From Treponema sp. (GTDB lineage: Bacteria > Spirochaetota > Spirochaetia > Treponematales > Breznakiellaceae), in NCBI GenBank assembly GCA_031279925.1, contig JAITHQ010000241.1, forward strand, positions 1-10,352: a DNA stretch of 10,352 nucleotides, written 5' to 3'. Within the stretch, counting starts at the first letter, position 1. Every line of letters begins with the position of its first letter. Shown here piece after piece: positions 1 through 6,838 of this stretch. The notes beneath the pieces are model-generated. The model did not search any database and was not told the origin of the DNA. It saw only the letters and a list, made by a program, of their open reading frames with translations. The position numbers and the translations under genes are program-made.

Positions 1-63
1 TAAGGATTTTGAGACTGTTCTCCAGTTATTTTGACAGTCCAATCAGCAGCCAAAACCGGTTAA

Positions 64-816
64 TCAGCCTGTTGACGCACTGAAAACAGGGACAATTTCT
101 CTTAAGGTTATGATGTTGTCCACGGCCTCTTTTATGGTGTACGCTTTTTGCGGAACCTCTTTTGTCCGCTTCGCTAAACAATACAAAAGTTTCCACTCGT
201 CCTCGTCAAATAATACCGAGCACGGCAAATCAGGATATACCCGCCCCAGGTAGGTCAAATGCATGATGAATACCCCTATTACCGAATACCTCAGTATCAG
301 CGTCTTCATCTTTTCCATACTCCGTTCCTGGAGTTCTTCTATCTTGCAGCCGGATTTCAGCACATAGTGAAACCGCTCGATCTTCCACCGCCGGATATAA
401 TACGCCACTTTTTCATACGCGTCTTCAACGCTCGTTACCGCTTCGTTCGTCATTAAAAACCATTCGATAGGCTCAACACCTTCAGGCGGATTTTCTTCCG
501 CAACATATCTGATGTTTACCAGCAATGACGGCGGCAGGTTTTTGTCCTTGTTTTTTATCTGCGGCTTTTTTATTTCAAATGTTGCATACCGTATCTGGAG
601 TATCACGTCCCGCTCTTTCAGTTTCCTCCTCGTATCACGCGGAATAGGGACCTTGTGCCGCCCTTCTCCCTTTTTTTGCCGTATTTCGTCCAGTGTTTTC
701 TGGTTTTCTACGGTCATGCGGTTCTCGCATATCCGTATTAAAAAATAAAACCCGTTCTCAATTGCTTGGTCAACCAATTCATCAAGGTCCCCTTCCCGCT
801 CGCACCGGTGTATCAT
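64..816 (-). CDS. Tn5-type transposase, C-terminal part (frame-disrupted, catalytic Asp changed)
   Basis: This 250-aa frame carries the rest of the DDE core and the C-terminal domain. It begins MIHRCEREGDLDEL, which aligns with the Tn5 segment holding the second catalytic Asp (VCDREAD, D188). Here that residue is Glu (CEREGD), which would be expected to damage catalysis. The YREK signature is intact: YIRRWKIERFHYVLK keeps Y, R, E (third catalytic residue) and K at the right spacing. The homology runs straight across the junction with the upstream frame (GTVK then MIHRCEREGD) with no missing residues, so one lost base in an A run explains the split. Translation from its own ATG by ATGA coupling is formally possible but would give a protein without the DNA-binding domain. 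I regard the gene as most likely inactive. Confidence 0.85.
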   Translation of the reverse strand: MIHRCEREGDLDELVDQAIENGFYFLIRICENRMTVENQKTLDEIRQKKGEGRHKVPIPRDTRRKLKERDVILQIRYATFEIKKPQIKNKDKNLPPSLLVNIRYVAEENPPEGVEPIEWFLMTNEAVTSVEDAYEKVAYYIRRWKIERFHYVLKSGCKIEELQERSMEKMKTLILRYSVIGVFIMHLTYLGRVYPDLPCSVLFDEDEWKLLYCLAKRTKEVPQKAYTIKEAVDNIITLREIVPVFSASTG

Positions 817-1406
817 TTTACCGTTCCCGGTATCCCGCGGTTCGTGTTTTCCATCGTCCCAAGCCGGCGGTTGCTTTCTTTCTCCCTTATCGGACGGTTC
901 TGCTGCTGCTCCCTGGTAAGGCTGGTGTTCTTCGCTTCCGCCCGGTTGTATCCCCTCTGATCCAGCACTCCCAATACTAATCCTTCCGGCGTTACCGCAA
1001 GACTGCTATGAATATTCACCCCCATCGTTTTATCGCTGATATAGCCCAAGCCTTTCATCTGTTGCCGGCTGTCGTCGTTGACGCTGGCTGTATCTGGTAC
1101 CGCAAGGATTACTGGATGCCCTTCCATACGCCGTATGGCTGCCTCCCGATGGGCTCTGATTATTTCCTTGCGGTCACGTTTTTCATTGCCCAACAAATTA
1201 TAAATAGCTTTCGCTTCAACGCGGTTAGCGCTGCTTGCCCAGATTGACTTTCCTGGGTTTTTTGCCAGCGTTTCCATAGTTCTGATGAACCGTTTTTCCA
1301 GCCGTGTTTTATGGAAATCCACCGCCGCAAATTCTTCCGTCAGGTTAAAATCTTCCCCTCCCGCCCTATTCCCCTCCCAGCTTTCGTGCTGAGGGTAGTA
1401 TATCAC
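813..1406 (-). CDS. Tn5-type transposase, N-terminal part (frame-disrupted)
   Basis: This 197-aa frame carries the N-terminal DNA-binding domain and the first part of the RNase H-like DDE core of an IS50/Tn5-type transposase. Around residues 24-60, EEFAAVDFHKTRLEKRF and NPGKSIW...AKAIYNLL are typical of the Tn5 DNA-binding domain. VPDTAS contains the first catalytic Asp (Tn5 D97 equivalent). The start is GTG at 1406; no ATG lies nearer the expected N-terminus and no clear Shine-Dalgarno is visible, so the start is uncertain. The frame ends in TGA at 815-813, overlapping the ATG (816-814) of the next frame. Family transposases are normally one protein of about 450-480 aa, and the two halves add up to about 447 aa, so this is half of one gene. 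Either a single-base deletion split it or the product is joined by -1 frameshifting. Confidence 0.85.
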   Translation of the reverse strand: MIYYPQHESWEGNRAGGEDFNLTEEFAAVDFHKTRLEKRFIRTMETLAKNPGKSIWASSANRVEAKAIYNLLGNEKRDRKEIIRAHREAAIRRMEGHPVILAVPDTASVNDDSRQQMKGLGYISDKTMGVNIHSSLAVTPEGLVLGVLDQRGYNRAEAKNTSLTREQQQNRPIREKESNRRLGTMENTNRGIPGTVK

Positions 1407-1435
1407 AGTTATAGGTCAAGTTTAGCCTAAAGGAC

Positions 1436-1447
1436 GGGGTATTAAAC
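1436..1447. repeat. Target site duplication, left copy
   Basis: GGGGTATTAAAC directly abuts the left terminal repeat and is identical to 2403-2414 beyond the right end. If the ends are drawn slightly differently, the duplication is 10-13 bp, because the bases at the junction are ambiguous. Confidence 0.9.
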
Positions 1448-2304
1448 CATAAGCGTATACTTAGGGGCGAGTAACCGGTAAAGTGCCGGGAGTCGTTTTC
1501 TTTTTGAATAGGCACCGAGTTTCGCAATCCGGTGCATATTTGCAAACACACTGGTTGCGCAGATGGTCTCCAGAATGATATACTGTCCAGTATCAGCATA
1601 AGCCGTTGCTCACACCATAAAGACCATTCTTTATCCAGAACACTTTGCTGCTGAGGGGGAAAAACGCCCTTCGTTTACCCACCGCTCACCAAGGGCTGCC
1701 GGTAACAACTTCCCGTAAAACCATGCGCGGACACTCGCTGCAACATGTACCGGTATCTGATGGTACTTACACAATGACTTTAATCTCTTGAACGCCATCT
1801 GTATCTGCCACCCTTGCCGGTATCCATCCAATAGCAATTCAGGGTCCGCATCGGTTATCAACGTTACGACTATCACATAGCGGTTATACGCTCTTTGTGC
1901 CGCCCTCAGCTCTTTGTTCTCCTCCGCTGCTTTCGTTTTCCGTAACACGCACAACCTCAGCGGCTGGTACTCCCCCTCATATTCATAATACAGTCTCTGC
2001 TCCCCGCTCTCTCCGGGCTGCAAGCCCTTGAACTTTCCCAAGACATTCACCCTCCTGCCCCATCGGTTATACCCAGCAAACCGCTTCGTCCCAAACCGGA
2101 ACAGCAATCCGCTGTTCTTCCCCAATAGGTACGCTATCCCCTGCTTGCCGCGGTACGCACGGTCTCCTATTACTATATCCCGCTCTCCTAAATCCCCAGG
2201 TCAACCAACTCTATCGCGTAATGCAGCCGGTAGCCCGCTTGGTCACTCCCGTGTACCGGCTCGTCACTGGCGTCAACCAGGTATACCCTCCGCTCCCCCG
2301 CCAT
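1442..2304 (-). pseudogene. IS4-family transposase, deleted and multiply frameshifted
   Basis: Four pieces in changing frames rebuild an IS4-type DDE transposase. Piece A, 2304-2188, contains VYLVDASDEP with the first catalytic Asp and GYRLHYAIEL, then hits a stop. Piece B, open from 2200 to 1631, contains VIGDRAYRGKQG with the second Asp and YRQGWQIQMAFKRLKS. Piece C, 1653 to about 1580, reads QQQSVLDKEWSLWCEQRL. Piece D, 1579-1442, reads RIAKLGAYSKRKRLPALYRLL and ends in TAA inside the left target repeat. The YREK signature has become Y-G-Q-K: the Arg is Gly and the catalytic Glu is Gln. Roughly the first 100 residues and a segment between A and B are missing. It cannot encode a working enzyme. 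The family call is firm; the exact breakpoints are estimates. Confidence 0.85.
1448..1464. repeat. Terminal inverted repeat, left
   Basis: CATAAGCGTATACTTAG is an exact reverse complement of 2386-2402. Similarity stops after 17 bp inward. On the minus strand the C-terminal codons of the ancestral transposase run through this repeat. Confidence 0.9.
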
Positions 2305-2385
2305 TCAGGCGCTTTCCGTATCCCATGGTTATTCCGGTATAGGTGTTCACAGATCCCTTGAGCTTATCTGTGTTTCTATCCTTTG

Positions 2386-2402
2386 CTAAGTATACGCTTA
2401 TG
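2386..2402. repeat. Terminal inverted repeat, right
   Basis: CTAAGTATACGCTTATG is an exact inverted match to 1448-1464. It lies about 80 bp from the first recognisable transposase codon, where an intact element would carry a long N-terminal coding region. Confidence 0.9.
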
Positions 2403-2414
2403 GGGGTATTAAAC
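2403..2414. repeat. Target site duplication, right copy
   Basis: Second copy of GGGGTATTAAAC. It is followed by CCCC, so the ancestral uninterrupted target reads GGGGT-ATTAA-ACCCC, an inverted repeat with a 5-nt centre. Confidence 0.9.
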
Positions 2415-2529
2415 CCCCTTCGGCACGAATAAAATTTTTGGTGACGCCGCGCACCGGCAAGATTGATTCTTTGTTAGCCGACACTCCCGGCGCTCCCCGT
2501 TCCGGTATTTCTTATGGACCGGCGCAGTA

Positions 2530-2558
2530 TTGACAGAAAGAAATTTATTGCATAAAAT
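2530..2558 (+). promoter_or_regulatory. Sigma70-type promoter for the outer-membrane protein gene
   Basis: TTGACA (2530-2535) is a perfect -35 box. After 17 nt comes TAAAAT (2553-2558), one mismatch from the -10 consensus. A start site near 2565 would give a leader of about 30 nt with the RBS at 2581-2587. Confidence 0.65.
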
Positions 2559-2596
2559 AAAGACCTAAATTTTTAATACAAGGGGGGTTGTACATT

Positions 2597-3169
2597 ATGA
2601 AAAAGGTGATTTTTGGTGTTCTGATGCTATTCCTGACTTTTCCGGTTTTTGCCCAAAATTGGTCGTTGGGTGGAGAAATTTATGCTGGTTATTCTAAGTG
2701 GGATAACAGTGATACATCAGGAGATAACAGTAAATTTTATTTTGGTGTTTCTGCCGGCTGGTATTTTACGGAAAAAATCTCGGCTGGTATAATGGGCACA
2801 TTTGATTTTTTGGATAAAGTTAACACAAGCAAATCATTTGGTCCTTTTTTCCAGTACGATTTTCTAAAATATGCACTGTTCTCTTTTGGTGTTTCTGGAT
2901 CATTTCTTTACATAACACATAACGATAGCTATAAGTGGAGTAATACTTACACTGCCATAGACGCAGAGGGAATTGCGCTGAACGGTTCAATACTGTTTAA
3001 TTTCACGCCCAACAAAAATGTTGAATTGTATATAGGCCTCTTAAGCATTGGTTATGAGCATTATTGGCTTACATTGCCTGATTCCAATTTAAAATGCACG
3101 GATGACCGTTTTATTGTAACATCCTCTCCGGTAAGCAATATAAAATTGGGGATAAAGTTTAAATTTTAA
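2597..3169 (+). CDS. Predicted outer-membrane beta-barrel protein, 190 aa
   Basis: The protein begins MKKVIFGVLMLFLTFPVFAQ, a Sec signal peptide with a likely cleavage after VFA (residue 19). The mature part alternates short amphipathic strands rich in Gly, Tyr, Phe and Trp (for example SLGGEIYAGYSKW and KFYFGVSAGWYF) and ends in NIKLGIKFKF with a terminal Phe, as expected of an outer-membrane barrel signal. I chose ATG 2597 because AGGGGGG (2581-2587) lies 9 nt upstream; a TTG at 2588 in the same frame would have no RBS spacing. The gene stands alone, is convergent with the operon on its right, and is preceded by a good promoter. It is visibly more AT-rich than its neighbours. Its cargo or role is unknown; an adhesin-like or structural barrel are both possible. 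No catalytic motif is seen. Confidence 0.85.
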   Translation: MKKVIFGVLMLFLTFPVFAQNWSLGGEIYAGYSKWDNSDTSGDNSKFYFGVSAGWYFTEKISAGIMGTFDFLDKVNTSKSFGPFFQYDFLKYALFSFGVSGSFLYITHNDSYKWSNTYTAIDAEGIALNGSILFNFTPNKNVELYIGLLSIGYEHYWLTLPDSNLKCTDDRFIVTSSPVSNIKLGIKFKF

Positions 3170-3196
3170 CTGTCTCGATGCAAAGCAAGTTGTAAA

Positions 3197-3228
3197 ATAC
3201 CTGTTGGGTTTTTCAACCGGCCTGGTAT
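3197..3228. terminator. Hairpin between convergent genes, possible bidirectional terminator
   Basis: ATACC (3197-3201) pairs with GGTAT (3224-3228), and TGTTG/CAAC continue the stem with an asymmetric bulge. It lies in the 64-bp gap between two convergent stop codons. Neither side has a clear uridine tract, so terminator function is only suggested by position. Confidence 0.35.
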
Positions 3229-3233
3229 CAAGT

Positions 3234-4130
3234 TTAGCGGCGCAGTCGTTTACTGTCCCACACCGACACGGCGACTATTACCAGAAACGTAAACAGGTAT
3301 GGTAGGGCAAGAATAAAATCCGCAGGCACATTAAACCGGCCCTGGGCATAATTTGAAAAGGCATCGGCAAGGCCAAAAATAAAAGCTGCGGCAATAAGCC
3401 CCTGTGGTTTCCTGCCTCCCAAAAAAACAACTACCAGGGCAATCCAGCCCTTGCCAGCCGGCATGTTGGGAACAAAGGCCCCCAGGTTAAGGCTAAGAAA
3501 GGAACCGCCAATGCCGCAGCAGCAGCCGGAAATCAGCAGGGCGGCGCAGCGGTATGTACCCGGCTTAAGGCCAAGGGATGCCAGCGCGTCTTGATGGCTG
3601 CCGCATGCCCGCAGCCGGAAACCAAAGGGAGTTTTGTAAATTACCAGCCAGGAAAGGGCAAGCAAAAGAATGCCTGCATAGGCATAGGGGCTGTGGCCGG
3701 AAAGCAGTTCTCCAATAACAGGAATTGTGTTAATCAGGGGGATGTGCAGCAGCGGCAGATGGGGAAAACCGGGCAGCGTTATTACCCCCCTGGTCTTGAA
3801 CAGAAAATCCGAAAGGACAACGGTAAGGCCGCCTGCCAACAGGTTTGTTGCAAGACCGGTAATAAACACATTGGAACGCAGCTTTAGCGTGGTAAAGGCA
3901 AGAAGGCAGGCAAGGGCAAGTGACGCGATAATCGCGGCGGCAACGGCTGCGGCAAAACTCCCCGTGTAATATGCGGCGGCGACAGCGGCAAAGGCCCCCA
4001 TAAGAAGCAGGCCCTCAAGGGCAATGTTGAGCATGCCCGCAAGTTCGGTAAAAAGGCCGCCCGCCGCCGCAAAAAGCAGGGGCGTCATAATGATAACGGC
4101 GCTGTGCAGCGCCGGAAGCAGATTCTTCAC
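3234..4130 (-). CDS. Nucleoside-type ABC transporter permease 2 (YufQ-like)
   Basis: This is a 298-aa inner-membrane permease of the branched-chain/ribose/BMP permease superfamily (BPD_transp_2), resembling the YufQ/NupQ half of bacterial nucleoside importers. It consists almost entirely of hydrophobic helices. The stretch ELAGMLNIALEGLLLMGAF near residues 29-47 is the conserved early EG signature of this family; GIGGSFLSL and WIALVVVFLGGRKPQG match its later conserved loops. The start is GTG at 4130, overlapping the TGA of permease 1 (GTGA), with GGGAGG just upstream inside that gene, so translation is probably coupled. It is the last gene of the operon. It would form a heterodimeric channel with permease 1. 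The family is certain; the transported substrate is inferred from the family. Confidence 0.9.
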   Translation of the reverse strand: MKNLLPALHSAVIIMTPLLFAAAGGLFTELAGMLNIALEGLLLMGAFAAVAAAYYTGSFAAAVAAAIIASLALACLLAFTTLKLRSNVFITGLATNLLAGGLTVVLSDFLFKTRGVITLPGFPHLPLLHIPLINTIPVIGELLSGHSPYAYAGILLLALSWLVIYKTPFGFRLRACGSHQDALASLGLKPGTYRCAALLISGCCCGIGGSFLSLNLGAFVPNMPAGKGWIALVVVFLGGRKPQGLIAAAFIFGLADAFSNYAQGRFNVPADFILALPYLFTFLVIVAVSVWDSKRLRR

Positions 4131-5212
4131 CGCCGCCTCCCCCGGAACACAGCGCCAAGGGCCGCGCTTGTCGCCAGAAAAAAAATCACCGACTGCACAA
4201 TGGAAGCAACCTCAAATGTAATGTCCGAATTCTGCATGGCGATTCGGGCCCCTGTATTGATCCACGCAAAAAAAACAGCGGCGGGAATAATCGCCAAAGG
4301 GTTAAACTGCGCAATAAGCGCAACAGCCAGTCCGTTCCAGCCAAGCCCGGCGGAAAATTCTTTAACCGTTGCGTAATAGGTTCCAAACACCGCAAGGCCG
4401 CCGGAAAGCCCATACAGCGCCCCGCTTGCAAACATGGCCAGCACTGTATTCATTCTGGTGTTAATTCCGCCATAGCGGGCAAAAATTTCATTGGCCCCGG
4501 CCATGCGCAGCTCGTAGCCGCGTTTGGTCCGGTAAAGAAAAATCCACCCGGCGGCAACAGCGGCAAAGGCTATAAACAGGGCGGCGCTTAAATTCGAGGG
4601 CGGCAGTATCAGCGGCAGGCGAAGGCCGGGGGCAATTTTCCGGGTGGACTGAAGGCTGGTTTCAGGATCGAGGAAAGGGCCGTTTACCAGATAATTAACA
4701 ATCAGCACCAGGGCGTTGGAAAGCAGAAAGGTGGTGATAAGCTCGCTGGCCTTCCACCGGGCCTTGCAGACGCCGGACAGGGCAGCCGCCGTTCCGGCAA
4801 GCGCAGCCCCGGCAAGAAGGGCAATTATCCCGCCGGGCGGCCCAAGATGTTCCAGGGCAAGCGCGGCGGCAGTGGCGGTAAAGGCCCCGGCGTAAATCTG
4901 CCCTTCGCCGCCCAGATTAAGGCTCCCCGCTTTCATCGCAATGGAAACGCCCAGCGCGCCAATGATAAGGGGAACGGCGCTGTGCAGCATATTGCCAAAG
5001 TGATAAACCGTGCGAAAAGGACCGGCAAAAAAGAAAAACAGAGTCCTGCCCGGCGTTTTGCTGAAAAGAAAGGCAAGCGCAACCAGCGCCAGCAGCGCAA
5101 TAAGGGGGATAAAAATCGCCCCGCCGGAAAGTGCAAATCCGGGGCGAAGTATGCCGGCCAGACGATTCGGCAAACGGTTTTCCGGCGGGCCTTCTGTAGG
5201 CGGCAATTTCAT
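4127..5212 (-). CDS. Nucleoside-type ABC transporter permease 1 (YufP-like)
   Basis: This 361-aa inner-membrane permease belongs to the same superfamily and resembles YufP/NupP. It has a soluble N-terminal tail of about 28 residues, then about 8-10 predicted hydrophobic helices. Conserved features include GSLNLGGEGQIYAGAF (near residue 95), the cytoplasmic loop YELRMAGANEIFARYGGIN likely to contact the ATPase, and GLGWNGLAVALIAQFNP. The ATG at 5212 overlaps the ATPase stop (ATGA), which indicates coupled translation. The longer N-terminus relative to permease 2 is normal for this pair. The substrate is probably a nucleoside, but simple sugar importers have related permeases, so specificity is not proven by sequence. 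Confidence 0.9.
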   Translation of the reverse strand: MKLPPTEGPPENRLPNRLAGILRPGFALSGGAIFIPLIALLALVALAFLFSKTPGRTLFFFFAGPFRTVYHFGNMLHSAVPLIIGALGVSIAMKAGSLNLGGEGQIYAGAFTATAAALALEHLGPPGGIIALLAGAALAGTAAALSGVCKARWKASELITTFLLSNALVLIVNYLVNGPFLDPETSLQSTRKIAPGLRLPLILPPSNLSAALFIAFAAVAAGWIFLYRTKRGYELRMAGANEIFARYGGINTRMNTVLAMFASGALYGLSGGLAVFGTYYATVKEFSAGLGWNGLAVALIAQFNPLAIIPAAVFFAWINTGARIAMQNSDITFEVASIVQSVIFFLATSAALGAVFRGRRR

Positions 5213-6837
5213 TGCGAAACAGGCTCCCCATGGGGCAGGCCCTGCATACAGGCGCCGATAGCTTCTTTTATGAAAGACTGGCCGGGATTATCCGTTTCCA
5301 TCCCCCTTGCCGAATTGTGAAATTCCCTGGCTGCTCTGCCCCGGTACATCACGATAATCCGGTCCGCCAGATTCAGTATTTCGTCAAGATTGGTAGAGAT
5401 AAGGATCACCGCCGCCCCCGCCGCCCGAAGCCGCTCAATTTCCCGCCGTACAAAAGCGCCGGCGGCAATGTCCAAACCCCAGGTAGGCTCCGAAAACACA
5501 ATATAATCCCTAAGTTCTTCGATCTCTCTTGCCAGGATCAGTTTTTGCAAATTGCCGCCGGAAAGAAACGCTGCGGAATCCTTTCCCCTGGCGGCGATAT
5601 GGTAACGCTGAATAAGCGAGGCCGAAAAATCACTTACCGCCTTTTGGTCAAGAAAACCCCAGCGGGTATACGCATGGCGGCGGTCTATGATTATATTTTC
5701 ATCAACGGCAGCCCCCAGGGCGCTGCCCACTCCGCGCCGGTCGGCAGGCACATAGGCAAGCCCCTGATTGCGCAGACGGCGTATGTTAAGGCGGGAAACA
5801 TCCCTGCCGTTATGGGTAATTTTTCCCGAAGCGGGATGCAGGAATCCCCCCAGCGCCGCCTCCAGCACCCCAAGGCCGTTCCCCCCAACGCCGGCAAAGC
5901 CAACTATCTCGCCCCGCCGCACCGCAAACGAAACGCCGTCGAGCAGGGGCTGCTTCTGCCCCCGGCGCAGGACAGTAACATTGTTAAAAGCGATAACCGG
6001 CTCCGGCCCGTTACGCGAATGATCAGCCGGTGAATTTGCACTGGTTTGGAAATTGAGGGGGAGAGGGGGGGTATCTTCGTCAATGCCGGCGGCTGTTTCA
6101 GGCACCGTTCCCATCATCATCCGGGAAATTTCAAATTCGTCAATATCGGCGGTACGGTGTATGCCCGCAAGTTTCCCGCTGCGAAGAACGGCGACTCTGT
6201 CCGAAACCTGTTTTATTTCCCGCAGTTTGTGGGTAATAAGGATTAGGGATTTTCCGGCGGCGGCCAGGGCCTTTAGGGTTTTGAACAGCGCGGCGGTTTC
6301 CGGCCCGGTTAGTACCGAACTTGGCTCGTCAAGAATAATAATATCCGCATTCCGGTACAATATCCTGCAAATTTCAACCTGCTGCATTTCGCCCACGCTT
6401 AAACGGTGTACAGGACAGTCCGGCTTAACCGAAAAATGGTGGGCCTGAATCACCCGTTCCGCAGCGGCCCTGGCCCGTGCGGCGTCAAAAAAAAATCCCC
6501 ATTTACGCGGCTCCGCCCCCATAACAATATTTTCCGCTACAGTGTATTCGGGGAACAGCATAAAGTGCTGATGCACCATGCCAATCCCCAGCCGTTTGGC
6601 GGCCAGCGGCGAATCGATAGTAAGCTGATTGCCATTAATAAAAATTGCACCGCTGGAAGGCGCTTCAAGGCCGCAGAGAATCTTCATCAGCGTAGTTTTA
6701 CCCGCGCCGTTTTCCCCGGCAATGCAGAGAATCTCGCCCCTGCACAGGCCAAGGCTGATGTTACGGTTTACCCATTTACCGCTGCCGGAATACATTTTGC
6801 TGATATTCCGCAGTTCCGCAGTATACTCAACATTCAT
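5209..6837 (-). CDS. ABC transporter ATPase with two nucleotide-binding domains (YufO/RbsA-like)
   Basis: This 542-aa cytoplasmic ATPase would energise the two downstream permeases. Domain 1 has Walker A GENGAGKTT (41-49), Q-loop Gln 90, signature LSVGEMQQ (146-153), Walker B IIILDEP (166-172) and switch His 203. Domain 2 has a degenerate Walker A, GVGGNGLGV (316-324), without the Lys, a good signature LSGGNLQ (425-431) and FSEPTWGLD (448-456). This asymmetry is usual in sugar and nucleoside importers of the RbsA/YufO type. I start it at ATG 6837 (MNVEYTAELRN), where homology begins. The open frame continues upstream to 7227, but that part is antisense-like shadow of the kinase gene. Only 1 nt separates this start from the kinase stop, and no strong RBS is visible, so it probably depends on coupling. 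Confidence 0.92.
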   Translation of the reverse strand: MNVEYTAELRNISKMYSGSGKWVNRNISLGLCRGEILCIAGENGAGKTTLMKILCGLEAPSSGAIFINGNQLTIDSPLAAKRLGIGMVHQHFMLFPEYTVAENIVMGAEPRKWGFFFDAARARAAAERVIQAHHFSVKPDCPVHRLSVGEMQQVEICRILYRNADIIILDEPSSVLTGPETAALFKTLKALAAAGKSLILITHKLREIKQVSDRVAVLRSGKLAGIHRTADIDEFEISRMMMGTVPETAAGIDEDTPPLPLNFQTSANSPADHSRNGPEPVIAFNNVTVLRRGQKQPLLDGVSFAVRRGEIVGFAGVGGNGLGVLEAALGGFLHPASGKITHNGRDVSRLNIRRLRNQGLAYVPADRRGVGSALGAAVDENIIIDRRHAYTRWGFLDQKAVSDFSASLIQRYHIAARGKDSAAFLSGGNLQKLILAREIEELRDYIVFSEPTWGLDIAAGAFVRREIERLRAAGAAVILISTNLDEILNLADRIIVMYRGRAAREFHNSARGMETDNPGQSFIKEAIGACMQGLPHGEPVSQ

Positions 6838-6838
6838 T

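Larger units (their letters stand above)
1..1430 (-). mobile_element. IS50/Tn5-type insertion sequence, ends not resolved
   Basis: The element is defined by its minus-strand transposase (two frames, 64-1406), whose motifs match Tn5/IS50-type transposases of the IS4 superfamily. The right boundary must lie before the target duplication of the neighbouring IS4 relic, which starts at 1436. The left boundary lies in 1-63 or outside the window. I found no convincing terminal inverted repeat pair. The only structure at the left edge is a 6-bp inverted repeat, GACTGT (13-18) with ACAGTC (34-39). The coordinates are therefore an approximate envelope. Confidence 0.6.
1448..2402 (-). mobile_element. 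Degenerate IS4-family insertion sequence with intact ends
   Basis: The element is bounded by perfect 17-bp inverted repeats starting CATAAGCG (1448-1464 and 2386-2402) and flanked by a 12-bp direct repeat GGGGTATTAAAC (1436-1447 and 2403-2414). CAT tips and a 10-12-bp duplication are typical of the IS231/ISH8-like branches of the IS4 family, which is established knowledge. The interior holds a broken IS4-type transposase on the minus strand. At 955 bp it is well short of the roughly 1.4-1.6 kb usual for complete elements, which implies internal deletion. The intact duplication shows it arrived by transposition. It lies directly beside the Tn5-type element. Confidence 0.9.

Noticed and set aside
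13..39. Inverted repeat GACTGT/ACAGTC as the left end of the Tn5-type element
   Set aside because: No matching sequence is found near 1407-1435 at the other end, so it cannot be called a terminal repeat.
4847..5320. Long plus-strand frames across the ABC operon (also 5212-6033 and 6629-7273)
   Set aside because: These are antisense shadows typical of GC-rich genes; they lack RBSs and family motifs, while the minus-strand genes have clear motifs.
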